Assembly: GCF_000022205.1 (NCBI RefSeq)
Contig: NC_012029.1
Coordinates: 682,001 to 746,000 of the forward strand
Direction of reading: 5' to 3'
DNA length: 64,000 bases
Origin: Halorubrum lacusprofundi ATCC 49239
GTDB lineage: Archaea > Halobacteriota > Halobacteria > Halobacteriales > Haloferacaceae
Below the pieces are notes generated by a model. That model worked only from the letters and a program-made list of their open reading frames with translations. It was not told where the DNA came from and made no database searches. Position numbers and translations under genes: made by a program. Position 1 is the stretch's first letter. Every line of letters begins with the position of its first letter. Positions 26,540 to 34,047 of the stretch are shown one piece after another.

Positions 26540-26964
26540 GCGGTCGTTCCGAACGACGCTCGCAGGGCGTCTTCTAAGTTGTCCAGCTCCGCATCGAAGT
26601 TGCGTTCGAAGAACGACTCGACGCCCGGCAGCCGGCCGTCGACCACGAACTCGTTGGCCAGCTGACAGCCGCCATCGATCTCGGTGATCGTATGCTCGCC
26701 GGTGACGCGGAAGGCGCGCGACTTGCCGACGAACTTCACTCGGGTCGGTGGCTCGCGCTTGACCTCCTCCGTCTCGACGGAGATGGTCGACTTGATCATC
26801 GGGATCGGGAGCGCGACGTGCCACGTCGCCCGCCCGTCGCCGTGTACTTCGAAGGTGTCGACGACGCTGATCGCTTCTGCGCGCTGCTCGGCGTCCGAGA
26901 TGAACGCCCACACGTCCTCGGCGGGTGCGTCGAACTCGAACGTCCGGGAAACTCGGACGGTCAT
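26536..26964 (-). CDS. SRPBCC-family (polyketide cyclase/CoxG-like) protein
   Basis: This 142-residue single START/SRPBCC domain reads RTFEFDAPAEDVWAFISDAEQRAEAI at the N-terminus, followed by strands such as WHVALPIPMIKSTISVE. The C-terminal helix is VESFFERNFDAELDNLEDALRA. These proteins form a deep ligand-binding cavity. In this operon it may bind a hydrophobic or aromatic molecule linked to the nitrilase-family enzyme, which is inference only. No catalytic residue can be assigned. Confidence 0.85.
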   Translation of the reverse strand: MTVRVSRTFEFDAPAEDVWAFISDAEQRAEAISVVDTFEVHGDGRATWHVALPIPMIKSTISVETEEVKREPPTRVKFVGKSRAFRVTGEHTITEIDGGCQLANEFVVDGRLPGVESFFERNFDAELDNLEDALRASFGTTA

Positions 26965-27078
26965 ACGCTCCCGTTTGGGGCCACGGGGGTTAAAAACACG
27001 CGAGTCGAGCGGGGCGGAAGCAAGAACGGGACCAGAATCGGGCGGCGGAAGCAGACGCCGACAGCGAGGCGGGGCGCG

Positions 27079-27306
27079 TCAGCCTTGCGGAGTCACGCGC
27101 CACGTCGTCGACCGCGCACGACCCCACTTCTCGATGTCGACGTCGTCGGATTTTTCGGCGAGACGGGGGAGCCGGGAGCCGACCTGCTTGGCGGTGAGAC
27201 CGATAGCGTCGGCGATCGTCTTCGAGCGGACGTACCGCTCGCCACGGGTAACGCTGTCCGTGAGGTACGCGAGGATGCGCTGCTCCTCCTCGGTGTACTC
27301 GCTCAT
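27079..27306 (-). CDS. Small haloarchaeal winged-helix-like protein (DUF7123 type)
   Basis: This 75-residue protein has the layout of a winged helix: EEEQRILAYLTDSVTRGERYVRSKTIADAIGLTAKQVGSRLPRLAEK, then a strand pair ending in RARSTTWRVTPQG. The helix after KTIADAIGLTAKQVGSRL would be the recognition helix. I believe it belongs to a small domain-of-unknown-function family restricted to haloarchaea. A GTTAAGG box lies about 28 nt upstream of the ATG. A role in transcription is likely but unproven. Confidence 0.8.
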   Translation of the reverse strand: MSEYTEEEQRILAYLTDSVTRGERYVRSKTIADAIGLTAKQVGSRLPRLAEKSDDVDIEKWGRARSTTWRVTPQG

Positions 27307-27357
27307 GTCCTGAAGTAGGCGTCAAACGTCCTTAACGGTTTCTCGTCCGGATCGCAC

Positions 27358-27540
27358 TCAGTCGAAGATCTGGACGGCGACGACCGAACAGACGGCGAAG
27401 ACGAACGCCGCTCCGAACCCCCAGGCCTTCCCGATCTGCGACGGGTGGCCGAACAGCACGATAGCGCCGACGACCGCGATTGCGCCCAACGCGAGCGCCA
27501 CGCCGACCTCCTTGTCAGACTCGATGGATGCCTCGCTCAT
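27358..27540 (-). CDS. Small two-helix membrane protein
   Basis: This 60-residue protein has a short acidic N-terminus (MSEASIESDKE) and two hydrophobic helices (about 11-30 and 38-59) joined by a short GHPSQIGKAWG loop. It resembles small membrane proteins conserved among haloarchaea and has no recognised function. A CATAAACT box about 31 nt upstream supports this start. Confidence 0.7.
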   Translation of the reverse strand: MSEASIESDKEVGVALALGAIAVVGAIVLFGHPSQIGKAWGFGAAFVFAVCSVVAVQIFD

Positions 27541-27566
27541 ACTCGTCGCTTTGCGGGCGACTACTT

Positions 27567-27574
27567 AGTTTATG
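27567..27574 (-). promoter_or_regulatory. TATA-like element of the small membrane protein gene
   Basis: The minus strand reads CATAAACT, centred about 30 nt before ATG 27540. Confidence 0.5.
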
Positions 27575-27612
27575 CGAAGGCGGGGACTCGGACTCGAAAC
27601 GGCGACGCTCGC

Positions 27613-28644
27613 TCAGATGATCTCGACGTGATCAGAGGGCTCGTTGAGCGCGAGATTCGCGGCGATCTCGGCGTTCCGCATCGCGTACTCTGCGGTGTGC
27701 TGGAGGCTGACGAGCACTTCGCGGGTCATCAACAGCGTGTCGTTGTCGAGGTCGTTCGGTAGTTCTCCGAGGATCTCCTGTTCGCGATCCTCGAGTCGGC
27801 CGAAGAGATCTCGGCACTCGACCGTGAGGTCGTAGTCGCGCTCGACGACTGCCTGCACGGCGAGTGCGGTGAGGTCGTCCACCTGATCGGTGAACTCCCG
27901 GATCTGCCGCATCGTCGCGCTGTCGACGTCGAGCGTGTGGCCCTCCGCCTCCATCACGATATCGGCGATGTCCTCCGCGTTGTCGGCGGTGAGTTCGAGG
28001 TTCTTCGCGACCGACCGGTAGCCGATCAGCGGGAACCCCTCCTCTAGCCCGACCGCGCGGGCGAGGTTCGGGTTCTGGTACGCCGTGAAGATGAGCCGGA
28101 GCAGGAGCACGAAGATCTTGTTCGCCTGCCGCTCGCGGTTGAGCGCACGCTGGGCCAGATCGGGATTCCCGTGGGCGAGTGCCTTCACCGCCTCGCCGCG
28201 CATCGTCGATCCCGTGTTCTCCAAGCGCTCGAGCAGGTTGTCGAGGGTGAAGTCTTCGGGGTCGACCGAACACCGGATCGAGATATCCGAGGGCGTCTCT
28301 TCGATGACGCCGAGTCCCATCAGCTGCGTTTCGGCCTTGTAGACGGCGTTGATGTGTTCACTGTCGAGCGTTCCCTCGCTGCGGACGTGGATCACGCGCC
28401 GCCCGAGAACGTACTGCGCGACGATGGCGCGTTCCAGCGACTGCGCGTCGAGCCCGTCGGCGTTGATCACCGCTTTCGACTCTTCCGTGCTCACCGACTC
28501 CGGCAGGACCGTGAGCGTTCCCTTGCCGCCCATCCGCAGCGACACCTCGTCGCCCTTGTTGACGCCGTGTTCCTTCGCCCACTCCGCGGGGAGGGTCATC
28601 GCCAGCGTCGACGGCCCCAACCGCTGGACTTTCCGCGTTTCCAT
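27613..28644 (-). CDS. AbrB-PhoU fusion regulator (phosphate uptake regulator-like)
   Basis: This 343-residue protein combines an N-terminal SpoVT/AbrB-type swapped-hairpin domain with PhoU-like helical bundles from about residue 130 to the end. The AbrB part reads METRKVQRLGPSTLAMTLPAEWAKEHGVNKGDEVSLRMGG in continuous sequence. The helical part includes EDFTLDNLLERLENTGSTMRGEAVKAL and NLELTADNAEDIADIVMEAEGH. Archaeal proteins of this design are usually annotated as phosphate-uptake regulators and would bind DNA through the AbrB part. No pst transporter genes are adjacent. A GGTTAAGG box sits 28 nt upstream. Confidence 0.88.
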   Translation of the reverse strand: METRKVQRLGPSTLAMTLPAEWAKEHGVNKGDEVSLRMGGKGTLTVLPESVSTEESKAVINADGLDAQSLERAIVAQYVLGRRVIHVRSEGTLDSEHINAVYKAETQLMGLGVIEETPSDISIRCSVDPEDFTLDNLLERLENTGSTMRGEAVKALAHGNPDLAQRALNRERQANKIFVLLLRLIFTAYQNPNLARAVGLEEGFPLIGYRSVAKNLELTADNAEDIADIVMEAEGHTLDVDSATMRQIREFTDQVDDLTALAVQAVVERDYDLTVECRDLFGRLEDREQEILGELPNDLDNDTLLMTREVLVSLQHTAEYAMRNAEIAANLALNEPSDHVEII

Positions 28645-28667
28645 AGACGTTGATACCGCCGGATACA

Positions 28668-28675
28668 CCTTAACC
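28668..28675 (-). promoter_or_regulatory. Possible TATA element of the AbrB-PhoU gene
   Basis: GGTTAAGG on the minus strand, centred 28 nt before ATG 28644. A second A/T-rich site (CGTATAATG, minus strand, about 28689-28697) lies slightly further upstream. Confidence 0.4.
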
Positions 28676-28799
28676 TTGTTCCTATGTTCATTATACGCTT
28701 CGTCGAATATACAAGGTGTTCCAGCGCGTCGGTGGCAGTGAGGATCGAGGACTCTCGGCGGCCGGTCGATCGGTCCCGGCCGCCCGTGTCGATCCACGC

Positions 28800-28807
28800 G
28801 TTTATGC
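28800..28807 (+). promoter_or_regulatory. TATA-like element of the cheY-like gene
   Basis: GTTTATGC, centred about 28 nt before ATG 28831, consistent with leaderless transcription. Confidence 0.55.
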
Positions 28808-28830
28808 CGTTCAGCCGTCGACGGCCACGT

Positions 28831-29190
28831 ATGACCGAGCGGGTACTCGTCGTCGACGACTCCTCGTTTCAGCGGACCGTCGTCCGGGACGCGCTGGAGG
28901 ATCCCTTCGAGGTGGTCGGCGAGGCGGAGAACGGCGCGGAGGCGGTGGAGCTGTTCGAGGCGTACGAACCGGATGCGGTGTCGATGGACGTCGTCATGCC
29001 CGAGATGACCGGAATCGAGGCGACTGCTGCGATCAAGGACCGCTGGGCCGACGCCGTGATCGTGATGTGTACGAGCGTCGACCAGCAGGAGAAGATGATG
29101 GAGGCGGTGAAGGCCGGTGCCGACGGGTACGTGACGAAGCCGGTCGACGCCGACGAGCTGGTCCCCGAGATGCAGAGCCACCTCGAGTGA
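28831..29190 (+). CDS. Stand-alone response regulator, CheY-like
   Basis: This is a single 119-residue receiver domain without an output domain. Residues D9 and D10 form the acidic pocket, D53 in VSMDVVMPEMTG is the phosphorylation site, T81 and K103 are the conserved switch residues, and GADGYVTKPV precedes the last helix. It is close to archaeal CheY. No cheA, cheW or archaellum gene lies in the window, so a chemotaxis role is plausible but unsupported by context. ATG 28831 was chosen over an upstream in-frame start because of the TATA spacing and the canonical N-terminus. Confidence 0.9.
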   Translation: MTERVLVVDDSSFQRTVVRDALEDPFEVVGEAENGAEAVELFEAYEPDAVSMDVVMPEMTGIEATAAIKDRWADAVIVMCTSVDQQEKMMEAVKAGADGYVTKPVDADELVPEMQSHLE

Positions 29191-29265
29191 GCGGGTCGCG
29201 GTTGGTGGGGGCGGTGAGGTGGAAACGGCGACCATCCCTCGGCGACGCCGGATCGACCGGGTTCC

Positions 29266-29646
29266 TTACATCGGATCAAACGACCGCAGGATGGATGCGA
29301 GCGCGCTCGCGAGTTCCTCGAACCGGTCAATCTCCATCGAGTCGGTCGTTACCCATACCCCGTGATCGTTGGCGATGACGCGCGTGAGGTAGCCGTTCTC
29401 GAACACGCGGACCGTGAACTGGTAGTCGCCAAGCTGCGTGTCAGCGTACAGCGACTGCGCGCGGAACCCGTGTCGCTCGCTCTCCGCGAAGCCGACGAGG
29501 TCAGCCGTCCGGCTCAGGTCGCTGCGGAGGTAGAGCTGTTCGACATCGTCTTCACTGAAGTACGTGAGGCTCCGCAGCTCGTCTCCGGTGGCAGTCCGCG
29601 CCGCGCTGAGCAGTTCTTCGACGCTGGCGTCCGGTGGGTGTTCCAT
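29266..29646 (-). CDS. Small conserved haloarchaeal protein (DUF7522-like)
   Basis: This 126-residue soluble protein opens EELLSAARTATGDELRSLTYF and continues SEDDVEQLYLRSDLSRTADLVGFAESERHGF. Beta strands (YQFTVRVFENGYLTRVIAND) and a helix (FEELASALASILRSFDPM) follow. I recognise the pattern as a haloarchaeal family without known function; the DUF number is from memory. An in-frame ATG at 29673 would add nine residues. It converges with the cheY-like gene across 75 bp. Confidence 0.7.
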   Translation of the reverse strand: MEHPPDASVEELLSAARTATGDELRSLTYFSEDDVEQLYLRSDLSRTADLVGFAESERHGFRAQSLYADTQLGDYQFTVRVFENGYLTRVIANDHGVWVTTDSMEIDRFEELASALASILRSFDPM

Positions 29647-29793
29647 GCTACCATGATCGATCGTCTGATACATGAGCGTATGGGTGCCCACAGAACCGAC
29701 TGGCTGACGGGTCGGCGATGATCCCGGTCTGCCGGGGACCGGCGCCGTCCCGGAAGGACAGAGTTTAGCGACTCCCCTGATATCGACCCCGTA

Positions 29794-30726
29794 ATGAGCG
29801 AGTACGACGACGTCTGCGTCCTGCTCCCGACAATGGACGAGGTCGAGACGGTCGCGCGCGTCGTCGAGGCGTTCCGCAACGCCGGGCTCGACGGTGTCCT
29901 TGTGATCGACGGCGGATCGACTGACGGCACGCAGGAGGCGGCCCGCGAGGCGGGCGCGCGAGTCGTCGAGCAATCCGGCCGGGGGAAGGGGCAGGCGGTG
30001 AGGGAAGCGGTCCGAGACCATATCGATGCACCTTACGTCGTGATGGCCGACGCGGACGCAACGTACGACGCTGGCGATGTCGACGCGATGCTCGATCCCC
30101 TGCTGTCCGGTGAGGCGGTCCACGTTATCGGGAACCGGTTCGCGGACATGCGGCCGGGCGCGATGACGCAGTTGAACCGGATCGGAAACCGGCTCATCAA
30201 CCTCTCGTTTCGCGCGATCCACGGCGAGCAGTACCGGGATATCCTCTCCGGGTATCGGGCGTTCACCCGCGAGTCGTTCCGCCGGCTCCACCTCACCGCC
30301 GACGGGTTCGGGATCGAGACCGAGATGGCGGTCGAGTGCGTGAAAAACCGGCAGTCGGTCGCGGTCGTCCCGATCACCTACCGAGAGCGTCCTGGCGGCT
30401 CCGCCACCAACCTCCACCCCATCCGCGACGGCGGCGTGATCTTCCTCGAACTGTACCGGAAGGCGAAGACGAACAACCCGCTGTTCTACTTCGGCAGTCT
30501 CGGCGCGATCTCGACGAGCGCCGGGGCGCTTATGACCGGGTACGTGCTCTACGACTGGATCGTCAACGGGATCCCCCACGAGATAATCGCGATCGGCGCC
30601 GTCGGGGCCGCAACCTTAGGGATCCAGCTTCTGATCTTCGGATTCCTCGCCGACATGATCCTCTCGCTCCACCGCGAGCAGGTGGCGCGCTATGAGCGTG
30701 CAGTCGACGACGGCTCCGATCGATAG
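29794..30726 (+). CDS. aglJ: N-glycosylation dolichyl-phosphate glycosyltransferase AglJ
   Basis: This 310-residue GT2 enzyme is fused to C-terminal membrane helices. The catalytic domain shows VCVLLPTMDEVETVARVV, VIDGGSTDGTQEAA, the DxD motif in MADADATYDAGD, and GYRAFTRESFRRL. Two transmembrane helices follow near 225-250 and 260-285. In Haloferax volcanii AglJ adds the first sugar to dolichol phosphate for S-layer N-glycosylation; assignment here is by overall similarity to that family. No other agl gene is in the window. A GTTTAG box is about 29 nt upstream. Confidence 0.88.
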   Translation: MSEYDDVCVLLPTMDEVETVARVVEAFRNAGLDGVLVIDGGSTDGTQEAAREAGARVVEQSGRGKGQAVREAVRDHIDAPYVVMADADATYDAGDVDAMLDPLLSGEAVHVIGNRFADMRPGAMTQLNRIGNRLINLSFRAIHGEQYRDILSGYRAFTRESFRRLHLTADGFGIETEMAVECVKNRQSVAVVPITYRERPGGSATNLHPIRDGGVIFLELYRKAKTNNPLFYFGSLGAISTSAGALMTGYVLYDWIVNGIPHEIIAIGAVGAATLGIQLLIFGFLADMILSLHREQVARYERAVDDGSDR

Positions 30727-30778
30727 GCTTCGCCGGTCGCGATCGATAGGTCTCGGACGCAAACCCGGATTGAGCCCC

Positions 30779-30788
30779 ATATTTTATG
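30779..30788 (+). promoter_or_regulatory. TATA-like element of the AI-2E family gene
   Basis: ATATTTTATG, centred 28 nt before ATG 30812, in an A/T-rich pocket. It favours ATG 30812 over upstream in-frame starts. Confidence 0.6.
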
Positions 30789-30811
30789 CCGGATCGCGGA
30801 GAGAAACGGCC

Positions 30812-31918
30812 ATGGACGAAAAGCGGTTCGTCATCGCCCTCTTCGGACTCGCTGTCGGGGCGCTCGTCGGGTTCATCGCCTACCGGTTCGTCGCCCCGCT
30901 CACCGTTGCCGTCTTCCTCTACTACTCCACCCGACGCCTCTTTCATCGGCTCGAACGCTTCCGGCTCCCCGCCCGAGTCAGGGCGATGTCCGCGCTGTCG
31001 CTGATCGCCGTTCCGCTGATCGGCCTACTGAGCTACACCATGCTGCTTCTGGTGATCGAGGCCCGCCGGTTCATCGAGCAGTATCCGGTCGCCGAGACGG
31101 TCGGTGCCGAGAACTCGTGGGTCGGCGATCTCGCCGAGCTGTCGAATCCGACCTTCGACGGGATCATGCAGGCGTATGAGTCCGGCCAGCTCGACCCGCT
31201 CATCAACTTCGCGTCAGAGCAGGCGACCCTGCTGGCGAGCACCCTCTCGGGGCTCGTGTTGAGTCTCCTCATCACGATCGTCGTCACCTACTACCTGCTG
31301 CTCGACGGCTCGAAGTTTCACGAGTGGCTCCTCACGTTCGACGACGACGCCGTTGTGCGCGAGTACCTGGAGGCGGTCGATGCCGAGCTAGAGGCGGTGC
31401 TGTACGGGAACCTGCTCAACGTCATCGCCATCTCGATCATCGCCGTCGTGGCCTACACCGGATACAACGTGATCGCCCCGGAACTCGTCGAGGTGCCGTA
31501 CCCGGCGCTCGCCGGTGCGCTCACGGGTGTCGCCAGCCTGATCCCCGTGATCGGGATGAAGATCGTGTACCTCCCACTCGCGGCGGTGACCGCGGTCCCG
31601 GCGGCCCTCGGCGACGAGATCTCCGCACTCGTGTACGTGGCCGGGTTCCTCGTCCTCGCCGCGATCGTCGTCGACACGATCCCCGACATCGTGCTCCGGC
31701 CCTACTTCAGCGGGAAGACCACTCACGTCGGGCTGCTCATGCTCGCGTACATCTTCGGCCCGGTGGTGTTCGGGTTCCACGGGCTGTTCCTCGCGCCGAT
31801 CGTACTCGTGTTAGCGCTCACGTTCGCCGACACCGCCCTGATACGGCTGCTCGGCGGCGACCCCGAGGAAGTCGGTCCGGAGGTGCCGCGCGGACAGCGC
31901 CAACTCGACGAGTTCTGA
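30812..31918 (+). CDS. AI-2E family transporter-like membrane protein
   Basis: This 368-residue membrane protein has about eight hydrophobic segments. The long central soluble region (TVGAENSWVGDLAELSNPTFDG and the segment around LLDGSKFHEWLLTF) and the conserved C-terminal half fit the AI-2E/PerM family. The C-terminal half reads AALGDEISALVYVAGFLVLAAIVVDTIPDIVLRPYFSG, then GPVVFGFHGLFLAPIVL. Members export diverse substrates or couple to sodium; the name is historical and does not imply quorum signalling. Confidence 0.88.
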   Translation: MDEKRFVIALFGLAVGALVGFIAYRFVAPLTVAVFLYYSTRRLFHRLERFRLPARVRAMSALSLIAVPLIGLLSYTMLLLVIEARRFIEQYPVAETVGAENSWVGDLAELSNPTFDGIMQAYESGQLDPLINFASEQATLLASTLSGLVLSLLITIVVTYYLLLDGSKFHEWLLTFDDDAVVREYLEAVDAELEAVLYGNLLNVIAISIIAVVAYTGYNVIAPELVEVPYPALAGALTGVASLIPVIGMKIVYLPLAAVTAVPAALGDEISALVYVAGFLVLAAIVVDTIPDIVLRPYFSGKTTHVGLLMLAYIFGPVVFGFHGLFLAPIVLVLALTFADTALIRLLGGDPEEVGPEVPRGQRQLDEF

Positions 31919-31950
31919 TCGGGCCGCGGGGTCCGGCGCTCGGGCCGAAA

Positions 31951-31959
31951 GAATAAACG
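31951..31959 (+). promoter_or_regulatory. Possible TATA element of the FtsZ-like gene
   Basis: GAATAAACG, about 29 nt before ATG 31984. Confidence 0.45.
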
Positions 31960-31983
31960 CCCGCCTGACGACCGGGGTGACGT

Positions 31984-33138
31984 ATGCGTGTACACGTTAT
32001 CGGTCTCGGAGGCGCCGGCGGCCGAATCATCGACCGGCTCGCCGCCGACAGCGACGGGGACCGGTTCCTGCAGGGCCTCAACGCGTTCGACACCGACGCG
32101 GCCGCGCTCGACGCCCTCCGGTCGATCGACGAGTCCCGGCGGTATCGCTTCGGCGACGCGGCCGGCGGGGGCGGGCTCGACGGCGACCTCCACGCGGCCC
32201 GGCGGCTCGGCGACGCTCACGCCAGCGAGCTCGGCCGAGCGATAGACGATCAACAGCCGTCGCTCGCGGAGGCGTTCGTCCTCGTTGTCGGGCTCGGGGG
32301 CGGTGCGGGCGCGGGTGTCGCGCCGGCGCTGGCCGAGGAGCTGACGCGGCTCTACGACGTCCCCATCTACGCCGTCGGGCTGCTCCCGACGCCCGCGGAG
32401 TCCGAGCCCGACGAGCCCGGTAAGGCCGATTCTCCTCGCACGGCAGGGGACGACTCCGAGGATCGCCCTCCAAAGCGTCCCCTCGCGGAGAAGAACGCGG
32501 CGCGGACCCTCAATGCGCTCTCGGACCGCTGTGCGGCGATCGTTCCATTCGATAACGACGACTGGCTCCGTCCCGGTGAAACGCTCGTCGACGCCCGCGA
32601 CCGGCTGAACGGGGTCGTCGCCGAGCGGATCGCGGCGCTGTTCGGCGCCGGCGAGGCCGATGACGCGGCCTCGACGCCCCAGCAGGTGCTCGACGCGAGC
32701 GACGTTGCTCGGGCCGTCGGCGACGACGGGGAGATCGCCGCCATTGGCCACGCGACGCAGGCGGTCGAGCCGCCCGAGTCGGGATCGCGGTTCGGGCTCG
32801 GGCTGTTCGGCTCCTCGGAGCCGGCAGAGGTGGACACGAGCGCCGCGGTGTCGGCGATCGAGACGACGATCCGGAAGGCGGCCCGCGGGAAGAACACCGT
32901 CGAGGTACCGGACGGGCGGGCCGACCGGACCCTACTCGTGGTTGGCGGGCCGCCAGCGTGGCTCAACCGCGAGGCGATCGCGGACGGGCGGCGGTGGCTC
33001 GCCGACGAGACGGGTTCCGGCGCAATTTTGACCGGCGACGCCCCGGTCCCGGGCGGCGACGAGGTGTTCGCGCTGGTGGTGCGCTCGGGGATCGACGAGT
33101 CGACCCGAATCCGCGAGATCCGGGAGTCGATCGCGTGA
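31984..33138 (+). CDS. Divergent FtsZ/tubulin-superfamily GTPase-like protein
   Basis: This 384-residue protein has the tubulin-type nucleotide-binding fold. VIGLGGAGGRIIDRL (5-19) is the T1 loop, LNAFDTDA (32-39) resembles the nucleotide-contacting NTD strand, and GLGGGAGAGVAPALAEEL (103-120) is the T4 tubulin signature with both threonines replaced by alanine. VLDASDVARAV (235-245) corresponds to the T7 loop but lacks the usual N-x-D-x-x-D/E spacing. A disordered, charged insertion (about 137-167) sits after the T4 domain. It is not canonical FtsZ1/FtsZ2 or a typical CetZ. GTP hydrolysis may be weak or absent. Confidence 0.82.
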   Translation: MRVHVIGLGGAGGRIIDRLAADSDGDRFLQGLNAFDTDAAALDALRSIDESRRYRFGDAAGGGGLDGDLHAARRLGDAHASELGRAIDDQQPSLAEAFVLVVGLGGGAGAGVAPALAEELTRLYDVPIYAVGLLPTPAESEPDEPGKADSPRTAGDDSEDRPPKRPLAEKNAARTLNALSDRCAAIVPFDNDDWLRPGETLVDARDRLNGVVAERIAALFGAGEADDAASTPQQVLDASDVARAVGDDGEIAAIGHATQAVEPPESGSRFGLGLFGSSEPAEVDTSAAVSAIETTIRKAARGKNTVEVPDGRADRTLLVVGGPPAWLNREAIADGRRWLADETGSGAILTGDAPVPGGDEVFALVVRSGIDESTRIREIRESIA

Positions 33139-33212
33139 GGCGGGTTTCCGACATCTCCCCCGTTTTGCCCCCGACCCGAACTCGTTAACCGGGTGAGGTG
33201 CCCAGTACGTCC

Positions 33213-33947
33213 GTGACCACCCACGCCGACCTCGGGCTCGACCTCGACGTGTGCGACACGGATGCGGTCGCCGACCGGCGCGACGAGCTCGTCGCCGCCG
33301 TGCGGGACCACGCCGGAACGATCGCCTACCAGCTCGCCAAGCTGCAGGGCGGCGACTACGGCCGACAGGAGCTGTCGACGCCGGGGGGGACATGGACCGT
33401 CAAACACGAGGCTGGCGAGCTGGAGTTCCTCCTGTTCTCGCCGAAGTCGGGCTCGGACGTGTACGTGATCTCGACGCAGCAGCCGCCGGACCCCGCGGAC
33501 CTCGCGACCGCGCTCGACGACTACGCGAACTTCGTCGCGGCGTGGAACGAGTGGGTCGGATCGCTGTCGGGCGTCCTCGACGGTGTGAGCGCCGAGTTCC
33601 CGGAGCCGGACTCGACCGATGGGATTGTCGCCGAGCGCGATCGGGTGCTAGACCGCGTGCGCGAGACGTGTTCGGTCATGGCCGGTGAGATCTACCGATA
33701 CGAGGGCGACAACTACGGGACCTTCACTGCCCGCGTCGACGGCGACCGATGGGAGCTGAAGTGGGATGAGGGGACCGTCTCGTATCTCCGGGTGGGCGGA
33801 TCGGGCGGCCTCTATATCCTCTCGCAGTACGAGGCGCCGTCGGCGGCCGACGTGCGCGAGTACGCCGACTCGTTCCGGGGGTTCGTCGAAGCGTACAACG
33901 AGTTTGTCGCGGAGTTAGAAAGCGATCTCGCGGCGGTCGAGCTATAG
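33213..33947 (+). CDS. Haloarchaeal protein with two tandem copies of one domain
   Basis: This 244-residue soluble protein is built from two related halves. In half one, AYQLAKLQGGDYGRQEL is followed by GTWTVKHEAGELEFLLFSP, SDVYVISTQQPPDPADLATAL and a YANFVAAWNEWVGSLSGVL helix. In half two, AGEIYRYEGDNYGTFTARV is followed by DRWELKWDEGTVSYLRVG, GLYILSQYEAPSAADVREY and a FRGFVEAYNEFVAELESDL helix. The family is unknown to me. It lies 74 bp after the FtsZ-like gene on the same strand, so a joint role is possible. GTG 33213 was chosen; GTG 33198 would add five residues. Confidence 0.75.
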   Translation: MTTHADLGLDLDVCDTDAVADRRDELVAAVRDHAGTIAYQLAKLQGGDYGRQELSTPGGTWTVKHEAGELEFLLFSPKSGSDVYVISTQQPPDPADLATALDDYANFVAAWNEWVGSLSGVLDGVSAEFPEPDSTDGIVAERDRVLDRVRETCSVMAGEIYRYEGDNYGTFTARVDGDRWELKWDEGTVSYLRVGGSGGLYILSQYEAPSAADVREYADSFRGFVEAYNEFVAELESDLAAVEL

Positions 33948-34013
33948 ACGAAGGGGGGTCCTTTTCAGACGCAGTCTGACCACGAATGTGTGTATTTCGT
34001 TGTTCGATGTGAG

Positions 34014-34023
34014 AATATTTATG
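34014..34023 (+). promoter_or_regulatory. TATA element of purK
   Basis: AATATTTATG, centred about 29 nt before ATG 34048. A short inverted repeat (CAGAC-gca-GTCTG, 33966-33978) lies further upstream in a locally A/T-rich region and could be an operator. Confidence 0.6.
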
Positions 34024-34047
34024 CACTAACATCCGGTATCGCCGGCT

